DNA from: Oscillospiraceae bacterium
Lineage (GTDB): Bacteria > Bacillota > Clostridia > Oscillospirales > Oscillospiraceae
Length of the DNA stretch: 55,313 nucleotides
Direction of reading: 5' to 3'
Assembly: GCA_017398625.1 (NCBI GenBank)
Contig: JAFQFP010000006.1
Coordinates: 1-55,313 of the forward strand
Numbering within the stretch: position 1 is the first letter of the stretch; each line of letters begins with the position of its first letter. Of the stretch, positions 1-8,570 are shown in pieces. The notes beneath the pieces were generated by a model. It did not search any database. It was given only the letters and a program-made list of their open reading frames with translations, and had not been told where the DNA came from. Position numbers and translations under genes: made by a program.

Positions 1-350
1 TCAGCAAGTTTGAAACTGGGTTTCTCATAGGCATACTCGCAGCTGAGATTTTGCTGGCCCTCGCGATAGATGGTGGTATTGTATGCCTGCATGTCGTACC
101 ACAGCTCTGTGTAGATCTCAGGTGCCTGCGTGGTGTCGGGAGGCAGGGTCACCTCGGTAACAAACGAGCCGGTTGGTTCGGTAGTAGGTTTGGTCGGCCG
201 TGTAGGGTCCCGATCCAGGAAGTCCTCCGCTTTGATTTCAATCTGGCGATCGATTAGATATCCGGATATCGTAGGATACAGGGAGATGCCAAGGCCAACC
301 AGGAATACCAGACTCATTACAATGATGATAAAGGTACGTAGCTTACCCAC
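1..350 (-). CDS. Sortase family protein, N-terminal part (cut by window edge)
   Basis: About 116 codons are visible, starting at a GTG at 348-350 with AGGAG five bases upstream. The N terminus is a short basic segment followed by one hydrophobic helix (FIIIVMSLVFLVGLGISLYP), then a hydrophilic stretch rich in Pro and Thr. The 'ISLYP.IS.Y' junction after the membrane helix closely resembles the start of the adjacent sortase ('ITLYPMIS.W'), so this is most likely a second class C-type sortase. Its start overlaps the stop of the upstream sortase by 8 bases (GTGGGTAA), which suggests translational coupling. The catalytic His, Cys and Arg lie beyond the window, so activity cannot be checked. Confidence 0.75.
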   Translation of the reverse strand, partial: MGKLRTFIIIVMSLVFLVGLGISLYPTISGYLIDRQIEIKAEDFLDRDPTRPTKPTTEPTGSFVTEVTLPPDTTQAPEIYTELWYDMQAYNTTIYREGQQNLSCEYAYEKPSFKLA

Positions 351-1227
351 GGCGTCTCCTCCTTACGAACCAGAAGACCAACAGTCCCAGACCCAGTATG
401 ACCACAGCGCCGATTCCAATCAGAATGCCCTGCAGATACTGCTGCTCCCAGGTGGATTTCACCGGCTCTTCGGTTTCCAGTTTCTCCTCGACGATCACTT
501 CCGCCTCTTCATACTCGATGCGGGTGCCCCGAACCAGTAAGCGATGGGTGTTGACGCCAAAGGGGGTGCAGGTCACCAGCGTGCAAAGGTCATTTCCTAT
601 TTCAGTCTGGAGAAATGTGGTGTCATAAGGGAGCACTGTCTTGATCTGGTCGACCTGATAAGCCAGTCTTTCGCCGAGCACATCAAGAAAAAAGATGTCT
701 CCCTTTTTCAGCCGATCCAAATCAGAAAACATCTTCGCAGATGCCATACCGGAATGAGCAGTGAGGACACTGTGGGTGCTTTCACCACCTACTGGTAAAG
801 AACTGCCCAGCAGATGCCCCACGCCCCGTTCCAGTGTGGAGTTGTTGGTGCCATGGTATATGGGAAGCGTGACACCGATAGTCGGAATCTCTACATATCC
901 CATGATTCCATCGCCGGCAAGATTCAAAAGCGAACCGTAATTTTCCGAGGCGCTGAGAAGGGCTTCTTTCGAGAAACTGTCCTCATCTTGCGCGCCGGGC
1001 AGAATGGTTTGGTTATAGGCCACCGCCAGTTCTTTTGCTTCGATCAGCTTGGTGTTGTCTGCTTGTTCGACCTTCTCCTGATAGTGGATATGGACCTCAG
1101 CTTGATGCCGTTCGTTGTACCAGGTGCTGATCATGGGATACAGCGTAATGCCAAGGGCAATCAAAAATGCCACGACGGCAATACAGATGGTGATTACCTT
1201 CTTTTTCGTAGAGACTCCTCCTTTCAA
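343..1227 (-). CDS. Class C sortase (pilus-assembly transpeptidase)
   Basis: Up to 294 residues. It has an N-terminal membrane helix (about 11-33), a sortase domain with catalytic His in 'LTAHSGM' (158), Cys in the TLVTC motif (220) and Arg in 'NTHRLLVRG' (229), and a C-terminal membrane helix ending in a run of Arg. Two membrane anchors and TLxTC are characteristic of class C sortases, which polymerise pilins on the outer face of the membrane. A clear DPF/DPW lid motif is not seen; 'DSF' at 83-85 is the nearest. It follows the LPQTG pilin gene, the expected substrate. The start is uncertain: the TTG at 1227 has no ribosome site, while AAAGGAGG lies just upstream of an in-frame ACG at 1207-1209. 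Confidence 0.9.
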   Translation of the reverse strand: MKGGVSTKKKVITICIAVVAFLIALGITLYPMISTWYNERHQAEVHIHYQEKVEQADNTKLIEAKELAVAYNQTILPGAQDEDSFSKEALLSASENYGSLLNLAGDGIMGYVEIPTIGVTLPIYHGTNNSTLERGVGHLLGSSLPVGGESTHSVLTAHSGMASAKMFSDLDRLKKGDIFFLDVLGERLAYQVDQIKTVLPYDTTFLQTEIGNDLCTLVTCTPFGVNTHRLLVRGTRIEYEEAEVIVEEKLETEEPVKSTWEQQYLQGILIGIGAVVILGLGLLVFWFVRRRRRG

Positions 1228-1234
1228 AAGATGA

Positions 1235-1257
1235 CCCGGGGAGGGTTACTCCCCGGG
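1235..1257 (-). terminator. Hairpin between pilin and sortase genes
   Basis: A perfect 9-bp stem (CCCGGGGAG / CTCCCCGGG, 1235-1243 with 1249-1257) encloses a 5-base loop. It sits directly after the pilin stop and before the sortase ribosome site. Only a weak T-rich run (TCATCTTTTG) follows on the transcribed strand, so it may act as a partial terminator or mRNA-stabilising stem that makes pilin more abundant than sortase. That role is inference. Confidence 0.6.
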
Positions 1258-1266
1258 AAAATGGGA

Positions 1267-3519
1267 TTACTGCTGAGCAACATCCTCGCGCTTCTTCGTC
1301 TTGGAAACCAGGATGATCACGCCCAGGGCGCTGGCCATTGCCACGATACCGATCACGGAGTACCACATAGTACCGGTGTCACCAGTCTGGGGCAGGTCAA
1401 AACCACGGGTGTTCACAATGGTCAAAGGTGCCTCTGCGTTCTCGCTGCCATTGTCAGAGAGCATGGTCACATCGTTGCCATCCACAGTTGCGTAAGCGGT
1501 CAGCAGGTTGTGCTCCATGTACTTCTGGGGAATGTTGGTCAGGTGCAGGACGTTGTCATCGTTCAGATCCAGAGCCATTTCCTTACCGTGGCAGTAGTGG
1601 GGGTCATTCTGCAGCAGACCCAGCACATCCTTGGAGTAGATGTCGCAGATGCGATCGTCATCATACATAGCGTAGATGTCCAGGTAGATGCTGTCCTTCA
1701 GCAGAGTGTAGCCATTGGCGGTCTCAACTTCGGTGATGGTGTACCAGTCGTCTTCCATGCCCTTGACGATGACCTTACCAAACTGGTCGCCGCTGGTAAC
1801 AGGATAGAAGATGGTTGCGTCAGCTTCCTCGGTAACGTGACCGGTGACGTAGTACACGCCCTCAGCATCGTTACGGGTAGCGGTCAGCCAGTAACCGTCA
1901 GCCTCATTCCAGATCTTGAACTTGACGTGCTTGTACATGCCGGTGTCCTCAGCGGTCTCTGCGTCAACGTCGGAGAACAGCTTGGTCAAGTCCATGCCGA
2001 AGCTATAAACGTGGCAGTCGTCGATCAGGGTGTCATAGTAGTCGCCGGAGGTTCTGCGCCAGGTCAGAACGATCTCATTGCAGTTGCCGTTCTCACCATA
2101 CACGAAGGAAGCATCGGAGTTGATGGTGGCAGTGTAGGTTACACGAACTGTGTAGTTGGAGTAGCCGCTGTACAGCTTGCCGTTGACGTTCTCGCCCTCA
2201 TCCAGGGTAACAGCCTCAACAAGTTCAGTGCCGTTGATCTCTGCCAGACCGATTTCAGTTACATCGATGGTCATATGACGATCGTCGCTGGAGTAAGTAA
2301 CAGTGAAGCGGCCGTCATCCTGAACCCAGGTAGCTACCTTGTCGGTGCAGTTGGCGTCGGTGAAGAACTCGATCTTGACATCCTTCAGAGCCTTGTTGTA
2401 GGTCAAGCCGGCACTGATGGTGTCATAGAAGTTGTAAGTGGTCAGGCTGGTCGCCTTGGAGGTAATGGTGGGTAGAGTGGACAGAATCTGATATTCCATC
2501 ATGTCGCCGGCAGAACCGGTGGCATTGTGCTCGAAACCGTCATTGATGTTGTCGGTGCCGTTGTTGTTACCGGTGTCCTTCATGGACTCCCTAACTTGCT
2601 TCTCGAGCGTGGGAATTCCAGTCTCGTTTTTAGGGTATACGACAACATCGTAGTTCCAGAAGTGGCCGCCCTCAGGAGAAGCGGACTCAACATTGCCGGA
2701 AACGGTGGTCATGGGCAGGGATACAAAGAAGGGATTGGTGGTACTGGTGACCATCTCGGGCACGCTGTCCTCAACAACAATATAGAGGCCGATTTCGAGG
2801 TTACGTTCGATGGTCTTGCCGTTATTGTCGGTCAGGTCCATATAGATGGTGTTGGGATGATTGTGAATGTAGGTTTCCAGAGCGTCCTTAACAACAGTGG
2901 AGTTGTCGGCCAGAGCAGAAGCCATTGCCTTGTTCAGGACATCGGACTCGTAGAACCAGAACTCATTAGGATCATACTCGGTCAGTGCCATGGGCTGTGC
3001 GCCGGGCCAAGTTGCCATATAGTCAGCATTCTCATAACGGCCTTCGCCATCGGGCAGACCGATTGCAGCCAGCAGTTCAGCGGTGTCAGCCTTATTGAAT
3101 GCGTACAGCAGCTTGGTCAGGTTGTAGTCGGGATGATCGTCGTTGGCAGACTCAGAGAAGGTCCAGGGAATCGCAACGTTTGCAATTGCGAAGCCAACGC
3201 CCTTGATGGCGTAACCGTTGCTGGTCTGGCCATTGCCCAGGGAATGGTCGGGAGAATCGTTGTCATCACCGTAGCGGACAGCATCACCCAGGACGTCTTC
3301 CACATAGGACTCACGCCAGCCGGTGCTGATGAAAGAGTCTTCGTTCCACACGCCGTCCTTGACAGCGTTGGTCCAGTCGTACTTCCAAATGGTCAAAGAA
3401 CAGCTGTTATCATAGTTGATGGTTGCGTCGGGGACTTCTGCCGCATGCACGGCCGGGATGCAGGAGAGCAGCATAGCCAGCGCCATGCAAAGGGTCAAAA
3501 TGTTCTTGAACTTTTTCAT
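1267..3519 (-). CDS. Major pilin, isopeptide-forming, LPQTG-anchored
   Basis: About 750 residues from the ATG at 3519, chosen because AAAGGA lies nine bases upstream; an ATG six codons earlier has no better site. A signal peptide (MKKFKNILTLCMALAMLL..., cut after VHA) precedes the mature protein. Near residue 290 is 'WNYDVVVYPK', an exact WxxxVxVYPK pilin motif whose Lys is the sortase-C polymerisation nucleophile. 'YTITEVETANGY' looks like a Cna-B/SpaA E-box, whose Glu catalyses Lys-Asn isopeptide bonds. The C terminus has LPQTG, a hydrophobic helix and a basic tail. These features identify a SpaA/SpaH-type shaft pilin. Sortases lie directly downstream. The role as an ICE-borne pilus, for example in mating contact or adhesion, is inferred from context. 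Confidence 0.9.
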   Translation of the reverse strand: MKKFKNILTLCMALAMLLSCIPAVHAAEVPDATINYDNSCSLTIWKYDWTNAVKDGVWNEDSFISTGWRESYVEDVLGDAVRYGDDNDSPDHSLGNGQTSNGYAIKGVGFAIANVAIPWTFSESANDDHPDYNLTKLLYAFNKADTAELLAAIGLPDGEGRYENADYMATWPGAQPMALTEYDPNEFWFYESDVLNKAMASALADNSTVVKDALETYIHNHPNTIYMDLTDNNGKTIERNLEIGLYIVVEDSVPEMVTSTTNPFFVSLPMTTVSGNVESASPEGGHFWNYDVVVYPKNETGIPTLEKQVRESMKDTGNNNGTDNINDGFEHNATGSAGDMMEYQILSTLPTITSKATSLTTYNFYDTISAGLTYNKALKDVKIEFFTDANCTDKVATWVQDDGRFTVTYSSDDRHMTIDVTEIGLAEINGTELVEAVTLDEGENVNGKLYSGYSNYTVRVTYTATINSDASFVYGENGNCNEIVLTWRRTSGDYYDTLIDDCHVYSFGMDLTKLFSDVDAETAEDTGMYKHVKFKIWNEADGYWLTATRNDAEGVYYVTGHVTEEADATIFYPVTSGDQFGKVIVKGMEDDWYTITEVETANGYTLLKDSIYLDIYAMYDDDRICDIYSKDVLGLLQNDPHYCHGKEMALDLNDDNVLHLTNIPQKYMEHNLLTAYATVDGNDVTMLSDNGSENAEAPLTIVNTRGFDLPQTGDTGTMWYSVIGIVAMASALGVIILVSKTKKREDVAQQ

Positions 3520-3582
3520 TTCAAAGGTTCCTTTCATAATTGAAGATTTTGATGGTTGATATTCGGATGATTGGGGAACAAA

Positions 3583-3604
3583 AAATGACCAGGGGGATCC
3601 CTGG
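3583..3604 (-). terminator. Intrinsic terminator-like hairpin upstream of pilin gene
   Basis: The stem CCAGGG / CCCTGG (3589-3594 with 3599-3604) has a 4-base loop and is followed on the minus strand by CATTTTTTG. It lies after the stop of the 1125-residue wall protein and before the pilin ribosome site. The same CATTTTTT tail follows hairpins at 21,493 and 23,372 in this element. Confidence 0.65.
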
Positions 3605-3630
3605 CCAAAAATGGCAGACGCTTCATGGTG

Positions 3631-6600
3631 TTATTTCTCCTTCCGCTTGGGTTGGGGCATTAACTGGATGACTGCCAGTGTGCTGACGCACAGGAGGGCA
3701 AGTACGATCCAGGGCTGCACGATCAGGGTGTTACCACCGGTTTCGGGCATGGTGAACACTTCTGCATTCACGACCTTGAGGGAAACGACCAGTTCATTTT
3801 CCACATCCAGGCCACCTTCGTATGCAGAGGACTGCAGCAGCTGATAACCGTTCTTGGCTTTGGTTTCAGTCAGACGGTACTGCAGCGTGGGATACAGACC
3901 TTCGAAGCTCACCAGACCGGTTTCATCGGTGACCAGTTTGCCGCCTTCTAAGAGCCCGGCCGTGGTACATCCGCCGATCTGGGGCACTGTGGAATCAGTA
4001 TAGGAGACGCTCTGCCAATTGACGCCGTCTTCACTCCACTCAAGTGTGAATTCGGTGCTGTCCAGAGACTCACCCCGGGTATCGACCTTGTGGATACTGA
4101 TTTTGCCGGGCCGCAGTGCATTGGTGAAGGGTACCTCAGTGGTTTGACCGGCCGTAACTGTGATTACCACAGACTGATCTGTAATGCACTCCCACAGGGA
4201 ATTCTCTTCGATCAGTTCGGTGATCAAATACTGACCAGGTTCCAGATCATACTCGATGGTACCGTCAGCTCCGGTAGTAACGGTGGCAAGATACACCGCG
4301 TCAGTCTCACCAACAATGCGAGAGATGGTGAACTGCCAGCCTTCTACAGTACCGGCTTCCGGATTGGCCAGAGTCTTGATGATCTTAGCCTTACCAACCC
4401 ACTCGTTGAGGAAGGTTACCTCTGCGGTTTCACCCGCCTTCACAGTAACGGTCTTCTCAGGCTCCGGATCGTTGTGCCAGTAGGGATACTCGCCGTCAGT
4501 TTCCTTGACGGTGTAGACGCCAGGCTCCAGATCCACAGTGATGATACCGGTGGAATCAGTTACATAGTCGCCGACCTTGGTTCCGTCTGCACTAAAGATG
4601 GAGAAATGCCAGCCTTCTACGGAGCCGCCGTTCGTTGCGGTCTTAATGATCTTGGCTTGTCCTCTATACTGGTTTTCGAAAGTCACCTTTGCGGTCTGGC
4701 CGGCAACAACCTTAACGGTCTTGGTAGGCTCAGCATCATTGAGCCAATACTGATGCTCACCGTCAGTTTCAGTAACGGTGTAAGTACCAGGCTCAAGGTC
4801 AAGAGTGATGATGCCAGTAGAATCAGTTACGTAGTCGCCAACCTTATTACCAGCAGAATCCTTCACCATGAAGTGCCAGCCTTCGACGGAGCCACCGTTG
4901 GTTGCGGTTTTTACGATCTGCGCCTGGCCACGCCACTTGTTCTGGAAGGTTACCTTTGCGGTTTGGCCAGCAACGACGGTAACAGACTTGGTGGGAGTAG
5001 GATCGTTTACCCAGTACTTATATTCTCCGTCAGTTTCTGTGACAGAGTAGGTGCCGGGCTCCAAATCCAGTGTGATGATGCCGGTTGAGTCAGTTACATA
5101 GTCGCCGACCTTATTACCAGCAGAATCCTTCACCGTAAAGTGCCAGCCCTCAACACTGCCGCCATTGGTGGCCGTCTTGATGATCTGGGCTTGGCCCCTA
5201 TACTGGTTTTGGAATGTAACCTTAGCCGTCTGTCCCGCGGTAACCGTAACGGTCTTGGTGGGATTGGGATCATTCAGCCAATACTGATATGCACCATCGG
5301 TTTCGGTAACAGTGTAGGTACCAGGCTCGAGATCCAGCGTGATCACGCCTGTGGAATCAGTCTGGTAGTTTCCGATTACCGTACCTGCAGAGTTCTTAAC
5401 GGTAAAATGCCAACCGGCAACGCTGCCGCCATTGGTCGCAGTCTTCACAATCTGCGCCTGACCTCTGTACTGGTTGGTAAAGGTAACAGTGGCTGTTTCA
5501 TTGGCCTTAACCGTAACTGTCTTGGTGGACGTGGGGTCATTGACCCAGTACTTGTAAGCTCCGTCAGTTTCCGTGACAGAGTAAGTGCCAGGTACCAGAT
5601 CCAGGGCAATTACGCCGGAAGAATCGGTTACATAGTCGCCGACCTTGTTTCCGCCTGAGTCTTTAACCGTGAAGTGCCATCCTGCCTTACTGCCACCGTT
5701 TGTGGTGGCTTTGACGATTTTGGCGACACCGGTAATCAGCTTGTTCTCCGCATCAATGGTGATCGTCATGTTCGGTGTGCTGTCCGTCAATTCCACCTCC
5801 CAAGAGGCTGTGCCACTGGCTTGATAACCTGTGGGGAATACGGATTCGACCACCGTGTACTTGCCCATGGGCAAGGGACCACTGATGGCATAGCCAGATG
5901 CGTTGGTAGGACCAATCACATAGCTGGTGTTCGTTCCCTGATGGGTTGCTTTGAAAGTCGCACCTGCCAGAGTATTGCCACTGGGGTCCTTCTTGTTGAT
6001 CTCGATGAAGCCTTCAGTCTGGACATCATTGAAATCCAGATGATAGAAGCCTACGGGATCAGAAGCCTTGCTGCCGGTGGAAGTGGACATCCACTCAATC
6101 ACGGAGATCTCAGGGCCACGGGAATTACCGACATGGATCATGAAGTGCTTAACACCGTTGTTATAACCGCCACCGCTATACAGGTTATAGGCACCTGCAT
6201 AAATGGCCACGTGGGTCAGTTCACCGCTGGATTTACCAAAGATGACCACGTCTCCAGGGACCAGATTGTCGTAAGCGGTGTCTTCATCGGTGTATTTGGT
6301 AACACCGCTGCCAGACTCATTTGCAAGGGCGTCCAATGTACGCTTCCACAGACCAACAGTCGTCAGGTAGTAGTAGTTGCCGGATGCGCCCATTTCCTTG
6401 GCCTTGTTGTACACTACACTGGTATCGATGCCCTCGATATTGGGCAGGTAGTTACACAGGTAGTAAGTGGCAAAGGATGCACAAACCAGACCATTGGATT
6501 CGAAATAGCCAATGTTGGGTGCCCTGCCGGTAGGAGTACTGGAGTCTGCGACAGTTTCATCGCCATTGGGGCAAGAGCCGCTTTCCCAGTAACTGATATC

Positions 6601-7008
6601 CGATAAGACCTGGGGATCATTGGTCTTCAGACGGCTGGCGATATACTCATATACGTACAGCTGACCATTATCTTTCTGCCGCTGCACATCGTAACCGGTA
6701 TACTCCAGTGCCCGAAGAATGGTGTTGTCCCACATCTCATCCGGAATGCTGCCTTGACCTGCAGCTGCTCGCAATGCAAATGTGGACACGCCACTATTGA
6801 GCCTCGCCAGTTCATCTTCGGGAATATACTCCGTTACCGGCAAGCCGTAAGGGTACGGGTTATCCGGATCGAGAGGGTCATATCCCTCGATGGGTGCTGG
6901 GAGGTCGGGGTCCTCGTATGCGGAAGCTTGCGCCACACCAGGGAACAGTCCGAACATCAGGACCATGGCCAGAAGCAGCGTAAGGATACGCATAGTTTTG
7001 ACTTTCAT
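3631..7008 (-). CDS. NlpC/P60-like and Cna-B repeat wall-anchored surface protein
   Basis: 1125 residues. A signal peptide (cut near AQASA) is followed by an NlpC/P60-like cysteine peptidase domain, about 90-325, with Cys in 'GLVCASFATYYL' (176), His in 'GELTHVAIYAG' (266) and a further His in 'IHVGNSRG'. A SpaA-like domain (about 330-425) precedes at least five very similar Cna-B units of about 89 residues (about 428-872, each opening near 'TATNGGSV.GWHF' and containing 'TDSTG.I.LDLEPG.Y.V.ETDG'), then two diverged ones. The C terminus has MPETGG, a hydrophobic helix and KRKEK, a sortase signal. It is probably a peptidoglycan-cleaving or transpeptidase head on a stalk, possibly the pilus tip. 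It lies between the CAP lipoprotein and pilin genes. Confidence 0.85.
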   Translation of the reverse strand: MKVKTMRILTLLLAMVLMFGLFPGVAQASAYEDPDLPAPIEGYDPLDPDNPYPYGLPVTEYIPEDELARLNSGVSTFALRAAAGQGSIPDEMWDNTILRALEYTGYDVQRQKDNGQLYVYEYIASRLKTNDPQVLSDISYWESGSCPNGDETVADSSTPTGRAPNIGYFESNGLVCASFATYYLCNYLPNIEGIDTSVVYNKAKEMGASGNYYYLTTVGLWKRTLDALANESGSGVTKYTDEDTAYDNLVPGDVVIFGKSSGELTHVAIYAGAYNLYSGGGYNNGVKHFMIHVGNSRGPEISVIEWMSTSTGSKASDPVGFYHLDFNDVQTEGFIEINKKDPSGNTLAGATFKATHQGTNTSYVIGPTNASGYAISGPLPMGKYTVVESVFPTGYQASGTASWEVELTDSTPNMTITIDAENKLITGVAKIVKATTNGGSKAGWHFTVKDSGGNKVGDYVTDSSGVIALDLVPGTYSVTETDGAYKYWVNDPTSTKTVTVKANETATVTFTNQYRGQAQIVKTATNGGSVAGWHFTVKNSAGTVIGNYQTDSTGVITLDLEPGTYTVTETDGAYQYWLNDPNPTKTVTVTAGQTAKVTFQNQYRGQAQIIKTATNGGSVEGWHFTVKDSAGNKVGDYVTDSTGIITLDLEPGTYSVTETDGEYKYWVNDPTPTKSVTVVAGQTAKVTFQNKWRGQAQIVKTATNGGSVEGWHFMVKDSAGNKVGDYVTDSTGIITLDLEPGTYTVTETDGEHQYWLNDAEPTKTVKVVAGQTAKVTFENQYRGQAKIIKTATNGGSVEGWHFSIFSADGTKVGDYVTDSTGIITVDLEPGVYTVKETDGEYPYWHNDPEPEKTVTVKAGETAEVTFLNEWVGKAKIIKTLANPEAGTVEGWQFTISRIVGETDAVYLATVTTGADGTIEYDLEPGQYLITELIEENSLWECITDQSVVITVTAGQTTEVPFTNALRPGKISIHKVDTRGESLDSTEFTLEWSEDGVNWQSVSYTDSTVPQIGGCTTAGLLEGGKLVTDETGLVSFEGLYPTLQYRLTETKAKNGYQLLQSSAYEGGLDVENELVVSLKVVNAEVFTMPETGGNTLIVQPWIVLALLCVSTLAVIQLMPQPKRKEK
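4392..5727 (-). repeat. Five tandem Cna-B coding repeats (~267 bp each)
   Basis: Five in-frame units of about 89 codons encode near-identical stretches such as 'VGDYVTDSTGIITLDLEPG' and 'TKTVTV.AGQTAKVTF.NQYRG'. Boundaries are estimated from the protein alignment. At DNA level the units differ mostly at third positions (for example ggttac/gttacg alternatives), so they are old enough to have drifted but could still recombine to change stalk length. Confidence 0.8.
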
Positions 7009-7035
7009 TGAAAATCATTCCTTTCCTCAAATAGT

Positions 7036-7072
7036 AAACAGGCTTCCGTCCGCAATGGTCAGAAGCCTGTTT
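7036..7072 (-). terminator. Hairpin between CAP lipoprotein and wall-protein genes
   Basis: A perfect 11-bp stem (AAACAGGCTTC / GAAGCCTGTTT, 7036-7046 with 7062-7072) has a 15-base loop. On the minus strand the distal arm ends in GTTTACTATTT, a modest U-rich tail. It follows the CAP gene stop by about 20 bases and could reduce read-through into the 1125-residue gene. Confidence 0.55.
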
Positions 7073-7095
7073 CTCACATAATTCAGTTGTGGGGA

Positions 7096-8061
7096 TTAAC
7101 CGTAGTTGGTGGTTCCTACCATAACACAGCCGTACCAACCATAGGCTGCACCTGCGCGGTACTCCACGCCGATACCGATGTAGCTATATCTACTTGACCC
7201 AACATAACTCCAATGGCTGGAGCTGTTACGGATCAGGTCAGCAATCTTCTTGCCCATAGCTTCTGCATCGTTGGCATTGAAGCCGGCACAAATCGCTTCC
7301 GCCGCATCGGCCTCGTAGTAACTGTCTTCCGGACTTAAGCCAACGATGGTGGCATCGATCCATCTGCCATACTCATAATACGCCAGAGCCTCCCGCTTAT
7401 CTGCAGGGTCATGGGAATAATTATATGTCAGCTGGTCAGCACGATACTCAGCAACCAGAGTCATCCCGGGCAAAACCGTGCAGGGGTTTACGCCAGTTGC
7501 TGCACGATACTGATTTATATACTGTGCAGCATACTGAGCAACCTGTATCTTGAACTCATACGAATCTTTGTCGATCTGCGGCTCTGTTGCAGGTAGCTCG
7601 GTTTCCTCAGGTTGTGTCGGGACAGTCGGCTGAGTAGTGTGGGGCGGATCCGTCGGATCAGTAGGTACCGTTGGATCCTCCTTGGGTCTTGTCGGCTCTG
7701 TTGGTTTTTCAGTTGGATCTGTAGGATCAGTATGGTCCTCAGGTGCCTGCGGATGGGAAGGTTTGGTTGCACCCGTTTCTTCAGGGACGGTGGGTCCGGT
7801 CGGCCCGCCGGTGCTGTTTTCAGCGGGGTCAGTTCCAACTGGGTCTGATGGAGTCGTTGAATTAACGTCTGAATTCTGCAGATCGCCGTTAGGCCCGGGA
7901 CCGTCAACTCCAACACTGGGGTCAGTCTGACTGGATGATGTCGGTATCTGGGTCGCCTGGTTAGGCCCCGAAGGTGAATTCGTGCAGTTATTCGGGTCTG
8001 AGGCGAAACAGCCTGTCAGTACCAGACTGAGAATCAGGATAAAAATAATAAGCTTGCGCAT
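7096..8061 (-). CDS. CAP (SCP/PR1)-domain lipoprotein
   Basis: About 321 residues from ATG 8061; an in-frame GTG ten codons earlier is possible. The N terminus 'MRKLIIFILILSLVLTGC' is a lipoprotein signal with lipobox LTGC. Residues of about 25-150 form a low-complexity linker rich in Pro, Thr and Asp (PTDPTDP-type repeats). The C-terminal ~140 residues ('YINQYRAATG...', 'AEYRADQLTYNYSHD', 'SSSHWSYVGSSRYSYIGIGVEYRAG.YGWYGCVMVG') match the CAP/SCP fold seen in secreted bacterial proteins of mostly unknown activity. It should be anchored outside the membrane with its domain held out through the wall. It is first of the surface-protein genes after the transfer module, so a role in cell contact is plausible but unproven. 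Confidence 0.8.
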   Translation of the reverse strand: MRKLIIFILILSLVLTGCFASDPNNCTNSPSGPNQATQIPTSSSQTDPSVGVDGPGPNGDLQNSDVNSTTPSDPVGTDPAENSTGGPTGPTVPEETGATKPSHPQAPEDHTDPTDPTEKPTEPTRPKEDPTVPTDPTDPPHTTQPTVPTQPEETELPATEPQIDKDSYEFKIQVAQYAAQYINQYRAATGVNPCTVLPGMTLVAEYRADQLTYNYSHDPADKREALAYYEYGRWIDATIVGLSPEDSYYEADAAEAICAGFNANDAEAMGKKIADLIRNSSSHWSYVGSSRYSYIGIGVEYRAGAAYGWYGCVMVGTTNYG

Positions 8062-8125
8062 TTGGCATTCTTCCTCTCGTGTAGATTTCACTATATTACA
8101 CGACTCAGTCTGGTATTTTACAACC

Positions 8126-8539
8126 TTAGGCTGTTAATTGTAGGTACCCGCGGTTTGCCTCGTCGACACACCTGTCGAGTATCTCGAAAAAACGTCTGGC
8201 GGATAGCGCCGAATCCAACCAGAGGGTAGTTCGATAGGAATAGCAGCCTGCCTCCTCGTTTACCGCATGGCTTCCAAAAACGCCGTGCAGATTCAAGTCG
8301 TTTGTCATCTGATGCTGCTCGGCAGAATCAGTTTGAGGAAGCGGCTTCGCGAAACGCAAAACAATGAGAGGATGCAGCTCACCAAAAGAAATCTGAATGA
8401 AATAATCGCAGTACTTGGTAAATAGGGAGGATTCATCTTCATCTTCAATCTTCATATGGGAGCGGATCTCCCTTCTTGTCTTAGATGCTAGTTGTTTCCG
8501 TCTCTGCTGCTCAGCAGCGCTCAGATCACAATATGGCAT
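8126..8539 (-). CDS. YbjN-like small protein of the ICE
   Basis: 137 residues from ATG 8539, which has AAAGGAGG eight bases upstream; an earlier in-frame start at 8560 would bury that site. The N terminus is charged. The C-terminal half ('DLNLHGVFGSHAVNEEAGCYSYRTTLWLDSALSARRFFEILDRCVDEANRG') has the look of a YbjN/chaperone-like alpha-beta domain, with the usual pattern of LN, beta hairpin, then a helix holding Asp and Glu. No signal peptide or membrane helix is seen. It sits between the S1-domain gene (32 bases away) and the CAP lipoprotein gene. I do not recognise a specific function; YbjN-like folds often bind partner proteins. Confidence 0.65.
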   Translation of the reverse strand: MPYCDLSAAEQQRRKQLASKTRREIRSHMKIEDEDESSLFTKYCDYFIQISFGELHPLIVLRFAKPLPQTDSAEQHQMTNDLNLHGVFGSHAVNEEAGCYSYRTTLWLDSALSARRFFEILDRCVDEANRGYLQLTA

Positions 8540-8570
8540 AGGTTTCCTCCTTTCTTCCAAGGTAGAAAAC

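Noticed and set aside
814..2475. Long plus-strand open frame (553 codons) opposite the pilin gene
   Set aside because: It is antisense to a gene with signal peptide, pilin motif and LPQTG; its own product has no recognisable domain and is a mirror of the pilin codon bias.
4392..5727. Regular repeats considered as a CRISPR array
   Set aside because: Units are ~267 bp, in frame and coding for Cna-B domains; no short repeat-spacer pattern and no cas genes in the window.
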